Shown here: positions 35,101 to 43,559 of the stretch, one piece after another | How positions within the stretch are numbered: position 1 is the stretch's first letter | Layout of the letters: the number at the start of each line of letters is the position of its first letter | NCBI GenBank assembly: GCA_046349935.1 | Contig: JAXMBK010000003.1 | Coordinates: forward strand, 186,001-250,000 | Source of the DNA: CAIXSC01 sp046349935 | GTDB taxonomy: Bacteria > Planctomycetota > Planctomycetia > Pirellulales > Pirellulaceae | Direction of reading: 5' to 3' | Length of the DNA stretch: 64,000 nucleotides | The notes under the pieces: generated by a model | Seen by the model: the letters and a program-made list of their open reading frames with translations, nothing else | Database searches by the model: none | What the model was told of the DNA's origin: nothing | Position numbers and translations under genes: made by a program

Positions 35101-36197
35101 ATCTCGCGAGCGCGCACCAATTCGGCCAGGTCTTGAATCGTACGCCCCTGGCCGGCATGGAACGCCGCAAACGTCTGTTCGACTCCCTCCCATCCCTGCT
35201 CCACCAACCGTTCGACGATCATCTCCGCGTACGGATGCGGCTGTCGAATGGTCGACGCTTTGCCGTCCAGGAACGTGTTCAGCACGAATCCGCGCAGGTA
35301 GCGATCAGGCTTCACGTCGCCCAACGAATCGTGGAAATGCGTCGCCCCCAGCACCGTGTTGAGCCGCTCCGGCGCCGGCTCGAAGGTCGAGAACGACACG
35401 GACTGCCGCAGGTCACCTTCGGGAAGCAGCCGTGCAATCCCGTAGAAGAACAGCACCGCCACATCCGGTTCGACGACCAACAGCACGTTTTCTCGCTGCT
35501 TCGGCGCCACTTCGAGATACCCGCGCAGCGCCTGCACGAACCATTCGCGTCGCACGGCCGCGGGAATCGTCCGCCAACGATCGGGAAGAATCCCCAGCGG
35601 CGGCGCATCCAGGTCGCTCAAGTCATCGTCGGTCAAAAACCGTCGCAATACCTCGTCGTTCACCAGCGGCTCGAACGCCAATTCGCCGCCGCTCGCTTCC
35701 GGCGGCTTCCACAACCCGCGCAGCGATTCGAGCGTCGGCAGGTCGTAGGTGTACGCCGACGAGTCCTCGATTTGCCAACCTGGCGCACGCCACAACCGCA
35801 GGCATTCGAGCACGTCCCAGGCGGCATCGTTCTTCTCGCGCGGCTCAATCAACAAGTGGCCGAAGTACGAGCCGGGGCGTTTGCCCGTCGTGTCCCATGT
35901 GCGGTACGCGATTTGGCCCAGCATCTGAAAGCCGTTCAACGACGGCAGAAACAGCAAGCGACGCGGCGCGGCGTGCGCGTCCAACTCCAGCTTCAACTCG
36001 GCCGGCGTGTCGGAGGGCAACGAGTACGACAGATAGCGTTCAAACGTGCGGAAGTGCTTGCGCAATTCGGCCTGCGGCCAAGAACTGGAGCGGGCGCTAT
36101 AGCCCAGCACGCGCGCGGCCATTTCCCCCTCGCGACGTTCGATGGCCGACGTGCCGAACGTACAGTGCGTCGCATAGATTTGCTGGATGAGGCTCAT
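32118..36197 (-). CDS. Large GAP1-N2-like membrane protein of the GTPase system
   Basis: A 1359-residue protein. The N-terminus (IQQIYATHCTFGTS... residues ~1-130) matches what I remember as a GTPase-associated protein 1 (GAP1) N-terminal domain, and the next ~600 residues are helical, as in GAP1-M/C-like regions. A membrane helix follows (about 757-780). Next comes a Lys/Pro-rich linker with AKPEGP repeats (about 785-945), a beta-rich segment (about 960-1180) and a coiled-coil end. The stretch 32225-33330, coding for roughly residues 957-1325, is much poorer in GC than the rest. AAAGGA precedes the ATG. The neighbouring kinase and GTPase are its likely partners. The domain name rests on motif memory, not on a search. 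Confidence 0.65.
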   Translation of the reverse strand: MSLIQQIYATHCTFGTSAIERREGEMAARVLGYSARSSSWPQAELRKHFRTFERYLSYSLPSDTPAELKLELDAHAAPRRLLFLPSLNGFQMLGQIAYRTWDTTGKRPGSYFGHLLIEPREKNDAAWDVLECLRLWRAPGWQIEDSSAYTYDLPTLESLRGLWKPPEASGGELAFEPLVNDEVLRRFLTDDDLSDLDAPPLGILPDRWRTIPAAVRREWFVQALRGYLEVAPKQRENVLLVVEPDVAVLFFYGIARLLPEGDLRQSVSFSTFEPAPERLNTVLGATHFHDSLGDVKPDRYLRGFVLNTFLDGKASTIRQPHPYAEMIVERLVEQGWEGVEQTFAAFHAGQGRTIQDLAELVRAREIGQQVLDPTIALPSSDWEKSDFTRRYVCKQLTTALATSVGGVVKEALLKELLRAPDDRALLILRLLSGTPHAAACRESLDYLTQRLPEDKYLAFVECAEAPGERKTAALAYFIALHKRLPPGCEGLFEAALSSPRTSLEMQLRPLALPLLGVLNADVIRDLSDRASEEQKPALWACLTEAAKGHESKGHVVLRMARDMSDETLSLAVERLGEGIGKLTPETRREIGLRYVQTLNSLHRSPPDFTLRLDRLRRVQRLIGDLEESRGESGNLGPSWSPIDRLNAWLRVPEIVKQAQQDASGKSLMRGGRRGESQGDLQYRVGKQLAETLSRALPHRTLGEGMNTHEKAMAMFQVLQHLHATELVSIDWRNRAAYYLEYQHWHDSVGSQTAGLDRKKLIMIASGVGGLVAVLVLGLLFTMSGDKDVAQSETKAKTPTPNPPVANNSTSKPAGASPSSPPVSPPTKPPAAAPKPAGEAEKAEQDLNSLPEKPSAEEAANGKEPTTPAKPVGPMKPETPAKPEGPAKPEGPPAGKQMGKEAGGAASQTMNVDAAAAPKPMAPPMPPPTERDWEIAEEPLKPEAQLPIYMDLPQIGAPAPPYAPEKGFRWVVWSNDKLKLDSTPLVVHGLGAATAPWRVSKPDESTFVVEEVANIPEGTPVRATDRNGAQDEIARFIVQRAPGKVILEMKLMNGVKPPLFEIQRQLLFCVIEFRDTTGATHLVSLLPPQESVAVLIDAESIKNGNLTTSTGIDGRIPRPEAGGELQRLFVARATLKLSDGSTVSVGGRSWREAPENEEWPFECKSIDGLPEGTKLGIRWAKDAKRSSVCVYAPKFESEQNDKEVKKLDSRLVEIREARGALGRAQREVNQTKRNKLLDTSIGRLTKLLEVEERKPPEPPNFSGTNEQRRNAQRDFDEANKSYDTWLSELATKADKEAEGIERKTNELKRNGRLAQTRHVNATKALAEMAQSIEAELFRIVPTKDGRRIRVPVMVYPSKDL

Positions 36198-36220
36198 GGT
36201 TCGCGTCCTTTCGCCACCGC

Positions 36221-39019
36221 TCAGAGGATGCCCCAGTTACGTTTTCCGCCTGCCGCTTTCTGACCTTCCGCGGGCCCGCCTGAGATCCGCCCCAGCACAA
36301 ACGGTTCGCTCACAAATGACTCAAACCCTGTCTCGATCACCGCCCACACTGCGACATAGCAGCCGTTCCATTGGGGCAATGCATGGAGAATCTTCCGCCC
36401 GCTGGCCTCCTCGTACATGGCCCGCGAGACCGGGGCGAGTTCCACGAGCGGCAGGGTCCGCGGGTCGTCGCCCGGTTTCGGCGGATGACGGCAAACGCCG
36501 ACCAAACACGAGTCGCAAAAGCGAGGCGCAGGCCACATCCAACGCGCGTTCCAGACGCCGCGTTCCTCCGTCAAACTGGCCCGCCCCATCTGTTTGCCGA
36601 GCCCCATATGGCGGCACGGAAGAATCTCCTCGCGAATCCATAACCGCAACAACTCAAAGTAAGGCTCGAATTGCCGCCCCGACCTCCGCAGGATCTGCTG
36701 ATCAAACTGCTCGCGAAACTCGCTGCGGCGATCGTGCTGCAATGCGGCGATTAGTTTCGAGCAACGCTGAGTGCGTTCGGCCGCCGCCTGCGCCGCCGCC
36801 GCCCATTCCCGAGGCAACGGATAACCGACCAGCAACGGATCGGCGGTGATCGCCGCCAACCGATCGTCGTCCTCGCGTTCCAGCGCCGCTCCGAATTCGC
36901 GCAACAAGTCCTTCCGTCGCACGGCGTCTTCGTACGCCTTCTTCCAGGGCGTCGCTTCGGCGCATGAATTCAGCGTGGCGTGCCAGATGCCCAGCAGCTG
37001 TCGATCAAGCTGATCGGCCGTGTGCGAATTGCCGAGCGCTTTCAGTCGCTGCAGAAGCGGGATGCGTTGCTGAGCCAGCTTGACGCGTTCGCGGAGTGCG
37101 GCGTCGGCCAAATCCTGCGCGGCGGCATGCTGCAGTTCGGTCCAGGCCGAGACGACGGCGCTTTCCGACTCGGCCGCTTCGACGATCCGCTTGAACTTCT
37201 TCAGCGCGCTCTCGCGCGCCAAGGACGCCTTGATCCGCTCGCGCGACGCTTGCACTCGCGCCGCTTCCGGAAACACGTACCCGTCCGGCAGCCGCTCGGC
37301 CGTCCGCGCCACGCGTTCGTCGTCGGCCGCCGACGGCGTCGCCGGCAACGCGGCCAACAGCGCTCGAAGCTCGCTCACCACTTGCAGCCGCCCCACGACC
37401 TGATCGAACACCGGCCGCTCGGCTTCCGCGGTTCCCCACTTCTCAAACAGCTTTTCGTTCCAGGCCGCCTTCAGCGCCTCGTCGGTGGCAAATCCACCGT
37501 CGCGCGGCGTTCGGACCCATTTCGTCCAAGCGTCGAACCGAGCCAGCACATGTTCGATCTTGGCTCGCTTCTCGGGCGTCGCCTCAGGATGACCGCCGAC
37601 GTCGTTCAACTTCTTCCAGGCCGACGCCAGTTGCGGGCAGTCCAGCGGCGACTTCCGCGACTCGGTCACCACGGCATCCCACGCCGCGTTGCGCCGCCGC
37701 CACGTTTCCACCTCGCCTTGAAGACGCACCGCTTCGGGTCGAGCGCGCACGGCGGCGTCGGCCTTATCCCAGTGCGTTACAAAGTCGCGCCACTTGTTAT
37801 TCTTCTTCGCCTCCGCCAGGCTCGACAGCAGCTGAGCGGCCGCCGACGCGGTGCGCACCTCCTGCAAAGCGGCAGCCGCTGCAGGGTAGTTCTGCAAGAG
37901 CGGCGACGCGGCCAGCGTCGCTGCGCCGACGACGTCCGCCGCTTGCAGTTTCGCTTTCAGCTGCTGCAAGCAAGCGACGCGCTTCCGCGCCTCTTGCAAC
38001 GAGGGTTCTAAATCGACCGGCGCAGCGCGTCCGGTGCGATTGCGCGACACCAACTCCACCGCCTCGCAGAACATCCGCTGGCTCAACAGCGAACGAACTT
38101 TGTCGAACGAGAACATCAGTTCGCGCAGATGCGGCACGCCGGCGATATCGGCGTGATACAGATCGACCATTTCGTCGATCATCCGCCCCAGTTCGCCGTC
38201 CGCCGATTGGCGCATCGCGCTGAACAGCGGCGACGCCTTGCGCAATTCGAAGTCTTCCTTGCGAATCAACAGCTTGTCGTAATTCGGCCGCTCGACGTAA
38301 TCGCTCCACAGGCGAGGATTCGCGGCCAACGCCCGCAACGCGACATAGATGAAGATGCCCGAGAAGTGATCAAGCGACGCGGAGAGGAGCGTCGTTTCGT
38401 TGCGCATCGGATGCTGGTACGGAACAACGCCGATTTCCAGATTGGGCCGTCCGACCAACTGCGGCACGCACATGCAGTCGTAATCCACCAGTTTCAACTC
38501 GTCGCGGTTCGTCACCATGACGTTGGCATGCTGCAAGTCGCCGTGCGCGATCTCCGCCGCCGCCAATTCTTCGACCAATTGGCTCCACTGGTCCATCGCC
38601 TTGCGGAGCGGCGTCGCGCCGCCGCCCAAGCACTGCCTTCGCGTCCAGTCGAACAGGGTCGCCCCTTCGACCCACTCCATCGTCACCAGCGGATAGAACT
38701 TTCCGTCGCCGCCGCGAATGCCCTTTTCCGCATACTGGAATTCGACCAACGACGAGATGTGCTTGTGTCGCGCCAGATAATCGCTGATGGCGCGATACGA
38801 ATCGCCCCGCCCGTCGCGGGCGCTCGTAAACGCCCGGACTGCGCGATGTCCGCCGCCGGCCAGCGTCGCCTTGTAGACGACGGCGAACGCCCCCGCCATG
38901 CCGAACGGCTGACCGTTCGCATCGCGCTTGATCGACGATTTCTTGAGCTCCGGATCTTTAAACGCCACGCCCGAGTTTTGGAGCATCATGGCGTAGTCTG
39001 AAGCCATCGGCCAACCCAT
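36221..39019 (-). CDS. Protein kinase of HGDLQH type with long helical C-terminus
   Basis: A 932-residue protein. The kinase domain (about 40-300) has an unusual N-lobe (GAFAVVYKATLAGG), the catalytic loop HGDLQHAN (about 157-164) and the metal motif VDYDCM in place of DFG. The HGDLQHxN form is characteristic of the kinases in TerY-P type modules, and the key Asp and Asn residues are present, so activity is expected. The rest (about 310-850) is long alpha-helical, with repeated LQ/RLxxL heptad-like segments. AGGAGG lies seven bases before the ATG at 39019, which decides the start. It begins 11 bases after the GTPase gene ends, so the two are co-transcribed. Confidence 0.85.
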   Translation of the reverse strand: MGWPMASDYAMMLQNSGVAFKDPELKKSSIKRDANGQPFGMAGAFAVVYKATLAGGGHRAVRAFTSARDGRGDSYRAISDYLARHKHISSLVEFQYAEKGIRGGDGKFYPLVTMEWVEGATLFDWTRRQCLGGGATPLRKAMDQWSQLVEELAAAEIAHGDLQHANVMVTNRDELKLVDYDCMCVPQLVGRPNLEIGVVPYQHPMRNETTLLSASLDHFSGIFIYVALRALAANPRLWSDYVERPNYDKLLIRKEDFELRKASPLFSAMRQSADGELGRMIDEMVDLYHADIAGVPHLRELMFSFDKVRSLLSQRMFCEAVELVSRNRTGRAAPVDLEPSLQEARKRVACLQQLKAKLQAADVVGAATLAASPLLQNYPAAAAALQEVRTASAAAQLLSSLAEAKKNNKWRDFVTHWDKADAAVRARPEAVRLQGEVETWRRRNAAWDAVVTESRKSPLDCPQLASAWKKLNDVGGHPEATPEKRAKIEHVLARFDAWTKWVRTPRDGGFATDEALKAAWNEKLFEKWGTAEAERPVFDQVVGRLQVVSELRALLAALPATPSAADDERVARTAERLPDGYVFPEAARVQASRERIKASLARESALKKFKRIVEAAESESAVVSAWTELQHAAAQDLADAALRERVKLAQQRIPLLQRLKALGNSHTADQLDRQLLGIWHATLNSCAEATPWKKAYEDAVRRKDLLREFGAALEREDDDRLAAITADPLLVGYPLPREWAAAAQAAAERTQRCSKLIAALQHDRRSEFREQFDQQILRRSGRQFEPYFELLRLWIREEILPCRHMGLGKQMGRASLTEERGVWNARWMWPAPRFCDSCLVGVCRHPPKPGDDPRTLPLVELAPVSRAMYEEASGRKILHALPQWNGCYVAVWAVIETGFESFVSEPFVLGRISGGPAEGQKAAGGKRNWGIL

Positions 39020-39030
39020 CGCCGCACCTC

Positions 39031-41205
39031 CTATCGCGATCCCAGCACTTTATAGCCGTTCATGTGCAAGAGCCACATGAGGGGATCGAGGATGCCGAAA
39101 GGTTGAATGGTCCGTTGCCCCAAGTCTTCCACGCCCAGTTCCGTCAGTCCGACCGGCGTGAGCGGGAAAAACAGGCAGCGACCGCCGAACAACTCGTGGA
39201 TCTGCTTCTCGACCTGCCAGCCCGGCCAAATCGTGTCGCGCAGCCGCGCGATCGCCTCCGACCGCCGTTCCATAATCTCCAACGACATGCCGGTCCCTGT
39301 CGGGTCGATCTCCTCCAGCTCTTGATAAAAACGGCCGATCGGGCCGCTGGCGCCGGCGTCGGAGTAATCTTGATTGACCAACAAATCGATCTTCGACACG
39401 CAGAGCGCCACCGGCGCTCGCAGAGCTTGCCCCGATCGCACGTTCCGCAGCACGCGTACGTCCTCGCGAAAATCCAACAGTTCCTTCACCTGCTCTTCGC
39501 TCCGCTGCGTCGGGTCGAGGAAGAATAGGTAGCCGTCGGCGTCGAGCGCCCGACGACGCTGGGGATCATTGAGCGTCATACGTTGCAGGACTTCGCCCGA
39601 GTAGTCGAAGATGCTCACTAAGCCGTTCGACTGACCATACCGATCGTGATCGCGGAAGTTGAATAGCAGCGGCCGCGGCAAGCTGTCCACTTGCGTCGCC
39701 ATCGTGCTTAATCGCGCATTGATCAGGTCGTCGACGATCCGATCCATGTCCTCCGAGCTTTCCGAGCGCACCTTGTCGAATTGCACCCCCGGCAAACTCG
39801 TCTGGTTCAACTCGCGATACGTCATCGCCAACCAATGCGTCTTGCCCGACGATGGATGTCCCAGCGTCGGAAAGCACATCTTGGTCATATCGCGGTAGAC
39901 GGAATGGAACGTAAAGTGGCATTCCTCATACGGATTATCTGAGAGAACGTTGCCGCAGCGGACCATTTGTCCCGCGCCAGCGCCTTCAGTGACGGGCTCT
40001 AGCTTGCCGACCGCCATGCACATCGGACATGTGTTCTCGGTCAATTTGCGCCGTCGACGGATGCCGCGCAAGAAGACCAGCGCCGTCCCGCCGACGATCG
40101 TCAACATCCCGCCGCCCATCCCCGCGCGGATCCAACGCTTCGATCGCTGAAACTCTGCAATCTGCGCCTGGTTCGCCGCCGCCTCGTCCTGCAGTTTCTT
40201 TAACTGCTCCTCATCCTGTTGCAGCGACTCCAGCAACCGCTGCTGCACTTGCAACGAGACCATCGTTTCGTGCGCCTCGTGCCGCGCGACTTGCCACAGA
40301 TGCGCCAACTGCGACTCGGGATCATCCCCCGCGGCGGCGCCTGGCGAGTTGTTTCGATTTGAGTTGCCGGCGGCCGCCTCCGCCAGCAGCTTGGCTTGCG
40401 CGGCGACTTGTTCTTGCAACGTCGCCAGCGACGGCGCGTCTCCGCCGCCGCCGACGCGCGTGAGCAAGTCAAAAATGCGATCGCCCAGGAGAAACGTCGT
40501 CAGCGTCATGACGACCAACAAGATAAGCAGATAGCGCAGCCAGCGAGCGACGCCCATCGCCCTGGCCTTTGCACCCAACAAGCGCCGCCGCGACTCGTGC
40601 CGCCGATCATGCCAGCTCGCCGCCGCCAACACGGCGACCACGCACACCGTCGACAACCAAAACCAACGATTGTCGAGACTCACCAACGACGCCAGCTTCC
40701 CGGCGACCGCTTTGCTCGCCAACAATTGGGCCTTTGCCAGTTCAGCCTCATTCCGAGCCGCACGGACGTCGGTCCAGTGCCGCGCGATGACGCCCGTACG
40801 ATCGCGCACGACCGCCGTCGACTCCAGCGTGCGTTCGATCGCGGGACGCACGTTGTCGACCAACATCGTGGCCACGAGTCGCCGTCGTTCGGGCGTCAGC
40901 GCTCGGAATCCCGTCAGCGTCTTCAGGTCCAACGACTCCAGGCCGCCGCCGGCCAGCTCGGCAGCCGACCGCGACTTCGTCTTCTCCCGCGCTTCGATCT
41001 CCGCCAGACGCGTGAAGTCGCTTACGTAGGTCTCGGCGAGCTGCCGCGCTTCGGCGTGCTGTCTTTGGGCTTCCGTTTGAGCGTGCAATCGCGGCGCGGC
41101 GCCGATCATCGTCGCGAGCGCGACGAGACTCAGCAGCACGCTGTCGCGCCGACGGTGAAGGGCGAACGGGCACGCGCAGAACGGTTTCGCATTCCAACCC
41201 AACAT
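39031..41205 (-). CDS. Membrane-anchored GTPase with zinc ribbon
   Basis: About 724 residues. A signal-like helix (about 22-42), membrane helices (about 180-197 and 222-245), a coiled-coil region (about 250-350) and another helix (about 360-378) lead to a zinc ribbon (CPMC...C..C, from about 392) and a C-terminal P-loop GTPase domain: GHPSSGKT (about 446-453), Walker B/switch IFDYSGE (about 529-535) and a VSKIDLL specificity motif (about 601-607). The layout fits the 'double-GTPase'/TRAFAC-like groups linked to GAP1 proteins in predicted conflict systems (inference from family memory). The first gene of the ten-gene unit, it starts just after a TTGACA promoter. The ATG at 41205 is used; a TTG 18 bases earlier lacks a Shine-Dalgarno. 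Confidence 0.83.
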   Translation of the reverse strand: MLGWNAKPFCACPFALHRRRDSVLLSLVALATMIGAAPRLHAQTEAQRQHAEARQLAETYVSDFTRLAEIEAREKTKSRSAAELAGGGLESLDLKTLTGFRALTPERRRLVATMLVDNVRPAIERTLESTAVVRDRTGVIARHWTDVRAARNEAELAKAQLLASKAVAGKLASLVSLDNRWFWLSTVCVVAVLAAASWHDRRHESRRRLLGAKARAMGVARWLRYLLILLVVMTLTTFLLGDRIFDLLTRVGGGGDAPSLATLQEQVAAQAKLLAEAAAGNSNRNNSPGAAAGDDPESQLAHLWQVARHEAHETMVSLQVQQRLLESLQQDEEQLKKLQDEAAANQAQIAEFQRSKRWIRAGMGGGMLTIVGGTALVFLRGIRRRRKLTENTCPMCMAVGKLEPVTEGAGAGQMVRCGNVLSDNPYEECHFTFHSVYRDMTKMCFPTLGHPSSGKTHWLAMTYRELNQTSLPGVQFDKVRSESSEDMDRIVDDLINARLSTMATQVDSLPRPLLFNFRDHDRYGQSNGLVSIFDYSGEVLQRMTLNDPQRRRALDADGYLFFLDPTQRSEEQVKELLDFREDVRVLRNVRSGQALRAPVALCVSKIDLLVNQDYSDAGASGPIGRFYQELEEIDPTGTGMSLEIMERRSEAIARLRDTIWPGWQVEKQIHELFGGRCLFFPLTPVGLTELGVEDLGQRTIQPFGILDPLMWLLHMNGYKVLGSR

Positions 41206-41264
41206 TACGACGGCGATCCTCAAGGCGAGGGATATACGGGGGAGGCGGCAGCGCAGGAATTCCT

Positions 41265-41293
41265 AGAGTATCCCCGACAATTGGAACTGTCAA
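41265..41293 (-). promoter_or_regulatory. Promoter of the GTPase/kinase/vWA unit
   Basis: On the minus strand, TTGACA (41293-41288), 17-base spacer, TACTCT (41270-41265). The -35 is perfect. The leader to the ATG at 41205 would be about 50 bases. Confidence 0.65.
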
Positions 41294-41302
41294 AATAGTC
41301 CT

Positions 41303-41321
41303 CCACGTGGGTGGGGCCCAC
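41303..41321. promoter_or_regulatory. Overlapping palindromes between two divergent promoters
   Basis: CCACGTGG (41303-41310) is a perfect palindrome and GTGGGGCCCAC (41311-41321) a near-perfect one. Both lie between the two -35 boxes, ten bases from the TTGACA and six from the TTGAAG, a typical place for a regulator that controls both directions. Confidence 0.45.
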
Positions 41322-41326
41322 ATTTG

Positions 41327-41355
41327 TTGAAGACGGCGTCCGTGCGAACTATAAG
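41327..41355 (+). promoter_or_regulatory. Promoter of the exported protein gene at 41423
   Basis: TTGAAG (41327-41332), 17-base spacer, TATAAG (41350-41355). The leader would be about 60 bases to the ATG at 41423. Confidence 0.65.
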
Positions 41356-41422
41356 AGAACAGTCCGTTCGTTGCGTCTCGAACGACGGCGAACCGGTCCG
41401 CATCGTTCCACAGGAATCGCTC

Positions 41423-43003
41423 ATGTCGCGCTCCGCTCTTCGATCCGCCTCGCATCGTCTTTCGCCTCGACGCTCGCACGGGCCAGGTCGATCGGCCGGC
41501 GTCCTGTCGCCCCGCTGGGCGTCGGTCGCGTTGCCGTGGCTCGCCGTCGCTTCGCTGGCCATCGGCTTGAGCGTCTCTGGGATCGTCGGCGCGGCGGCGG
41601 TTCACGCCGCCCAGCCCGAGGAGGCCGACGCCGCTCGCCAACGCGCCAACGCCGCGCGAATTGCCGCTCAAGAACGCTGCAAATCGGACCCCGCATTGCA
41701 TGGCGCGTGGGTCGCCAACCTGCGTCCCGACCCGGCTGACGACAAGAAATGGCTCGTGGACATTCTGGTGGAAAGCGACGCCGCGGCCGATCAACGCCAG
41801 GCGTTGGAGTCGCTGTTAAAGTCGGACGTCGCCATCGCCGGCGAAATCCGCATCCCGGTTCGCAAGCTGGTCGCACAACTGCAGAAGCGATTGGAAGAAC
41901 GATTCAAGAAGCGCGGCACGTTCATCGCCGGCGCCTACGTTTCCGAGACGGATACCGGCGTCTTGCAACTGTCGCTGTTCGGCCGAGTCCCGGCGGTAGG
42001 TGAGCAAGATGTCGCCGAAAGCGAGTGCGTGACGCTTATGGAAGCAGATCCCGCTTGGTACGACGGCGAGCCGACGAAGAAGCGCTTGCTCCCCGAATCG
42101 CGCACGCTCTTGGGCCCGGCCTGGGACGAAGACACCGAGGCGGCCGCAAACAAGGTTTACGAGCGGCTGAAGAACGACGCCGACGCTCGCGGAATCTGGC
42201 TGGAATTGTCCGAGTGTCGCGACCACCTAGGAAAGTTCTCTCATTACGACGTGTCGACCTGGGTCGATCCGACTCGCGCCGACGCCCAGCGCAAAACGAT
42301 CGCCGAATTGCTCAAGCTGCTCGAGCCGCGGACGTCGCAGATCGTGCAAGAAACCGCGGCGCCCCTGTCGCAACTGCTCGAAACCTTTAACCTGCACCTT
42401 TCCTCCCACTCCCGCTTCGACGGTTGTTATATCGACGATGCGCACTTCGAACGACAGAAGAACAGCTTGGTCGGGGCCGTCCTCGTCCTCCGCGGCCGCG
42501 TCACTCGCGAGTCGCTCAACGATGCAATCCAGGGTCAGGTCTGCGAACCGTGGCTGCAACAGGATCCGACTTGGAACGTCCCTGCCGGCCAAGTCGTCTT
42601 TGGCCGTCCCGAATTCCGCGTCGTCGAACCGATCACGTGGCGGGCCGCGGAATTCTTCGAGTACGGTTATTCGCTGTATCGTCAGCACGACTACGCCGGC
42701 GCCGCGGACGCCTTTGGCCGCGCCGTCATCGACGCCCCGCGCACCAGCGAGTATCGCTACTGGCAGATCCTCGCGCTCCAGCAAGCGGGCGAGTCCGATC
42801 GCGCCTACGGCCACATGCTGGCGCTCGTGAACCGGCAGCCGCTCCCCGTCACCAACGCCGCCGTCGTCCGTTCGCTCGAACGCATCCAAGGACACGCCCG
42901 CCAGGAGCTATTGCGTCTGCGTCGCAAAGCCGAGTCGCAGTATTACCTCGACAAGCGCATGCAGCGCGACAGCGCCCCGCCCGAACAAGGCCGCCGCGCT
43001 TAA
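41423..43003 (+). CDS. Exported protein of unknown function with TPR-like end
   Basis: About 526 residues; family not recognised. A basic N-terminus (MSRSALRSASHRLSPRRS) is followed by a hydrophobic stretch (about 35-62) that ends VHAAQPEEA, suggesting a cleaved signal peptide. The middle is mixed, with many charged residues. Near the C-terminus (about 410-465) a TPR-like unit YGYSLYRQHDYAGAADAFGRAVIDAP is visible. AGGAA precedes the ATG at 41423; the longer frame would cross the promoter. Because it is divergent from the GTPase unit and shares its regulatory region, it may be co-regulated with it (inference). Confidence 0.72.
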   Translation: MSRSALRSASHRLSPRRSHGPGRSAGVLSPRWASVALPWLAVASLAIGLSVSGIVGAAAVHAAQPEEADAARQRANAARIAAQERCKSDPALHGAWVANLRPDPADDKKWLVDILVESDAAADQRQALESLLKSDVAIAGEIRIPVRKLVAQLQKRLEERFKKRGTFIAGAYVSETDTGVLQLSLFGRVPAVGEQDVAESECVTLMEADPAWYDGEPTKKRLLPESRTLLGPAWDEDTEAAANKVYERLKNDADARGIWLELSECRDHLGKFSHYDVSTWVDPTRADAQRKTIAELLKLLEPRTSQIVQETAAPLSQLLETFNLHLSSHSRFDGCYIDDAHFERQKNSLVGAVLVLRGRVTRESLNDAIQGQVCEPWLQQDPTWNVPAGQVVFGRPEFRVVEPITWRAAEFFEYGYSLYRQHDYAGAADAFGRAVIDAPRTSEYRYWQILALQQAGESDRAYGHMLALVNRQPLPVTNAAVVRSLERIQGHARQELLRLRRKAESQYYLDKRMQRDSAPPEQGRRA

Positions 43004-43010
43004 TGCGGCC

Positions 43011-43032
43011 GTAGGACAGGCTTCCAGCCTGT
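43011..43032. repeat. Dispersed palindrome copy A
   Basis: ACAGGCT TCC AGCCTGT (43016-43032), preceded by GTAGG. It lies eight bases after the stop of the exported protein gene. The same element, in reverse orientation, is at 58908-58934. The 7-base arms and 3-base loop would form a hairpin in RNA or cruciform DNA. Confidence 0.7.
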
Positions 43033-43078
43033 CTCCGTCTCCGTGGCCTCCAAAATACCTGCGCAAGCCAAGCCGATG

Positions 43079-43210
43079 TTGTTGCGTCATCCGAGGCGCG
43101 CTGTAAAGCACCGTCGTCAAACCGCCCGTTAGATGAAACCGAATCTGAAGCCGACGGAGAATCGACGTCGCTTTGGCGATCGTGTTCTGGAAAGCATCAA
43201 CCGGAAACAT
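43079..43210 (-). pseudogene. Truncated nucleotidyltransferase-like fragment
   Basis: The first ~44 codons (from ATG 43210) read like the N-terminus of an AbiEii/MNT-like nucleotidyltransferase: a helix with FQNTIAKATSILRR, then IRFHLTGGLTTVLYSAPRMTQ. The family would continue with an acidic Asp-x-Asp after the MTQ; here the text changes to unrelated sequence that runs into the dispersed palindrome. The catalytic acidic residues are therefore missing. Its start overlaps the end of the equally damaged gene next to it. The match is from memory of such proteins, so the name is tentative. Confidence 0.5.
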
Positions 43211-43438
43211 CGGCAAGCTTTCTCTCGATCAGCGCTAGAGCGTTCGGATCCGCGCCGTACATACGCTTGGCGACCTCCCACTTCAGTCGCTCTTCGGTCA
43301 CGGGTCCCAGTTCGACTTTGACGACTCGACCCAACAGTTCCCTGTTCCAATGGAACAAGGCGACGCACCGAGCCATTCGCTCCCGCGGCGTCAGCGAGCG
43401 ACATGCGTCTGCAGCGCCCTCTCAACTAGCGACGACAT
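43197..43438 (-). pseudogene. Frameshifted small ORF of a planctomycete-type module
   Basis: ATG at 43438 gives MSSLVERALQTHVAR then a stop; in the adjacent frame the text continues LTPRERMARCVALFHWNREL ... KWEVAKRMYGADP ... and ends ADVSG. The total length (242 bases) is one short of an 80-codon gene, and one added base joins both halves smoothly. It is thus a gene with a one-base deletion or a sequencing error. The product would be a small helical protein of unknown function, probably paired with the nucleotidyltransferase-like fragment, whose start overlaps its end. Confidence 0.6.
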
Positions 43439-43559
43439 GGGTTGTAGATTCCGATTGGCCTGAATTGGAGGGGCCTACATCGGCCGCGTATTGATCGTCG
43501 GCAGTATAGCCGCTGACGTCGCACCTTGCCGAGTTGTCGACTTGGGGGGGGAGAACCGA

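Noticed and set aside
42908..43078. Continuation of the nucleotidyltransferase-like frame
   Set aside because: After the MTQ segment the frame runs through the dispersed palindrome and into the end of the exported protein gene; the text no longer resembles the family.
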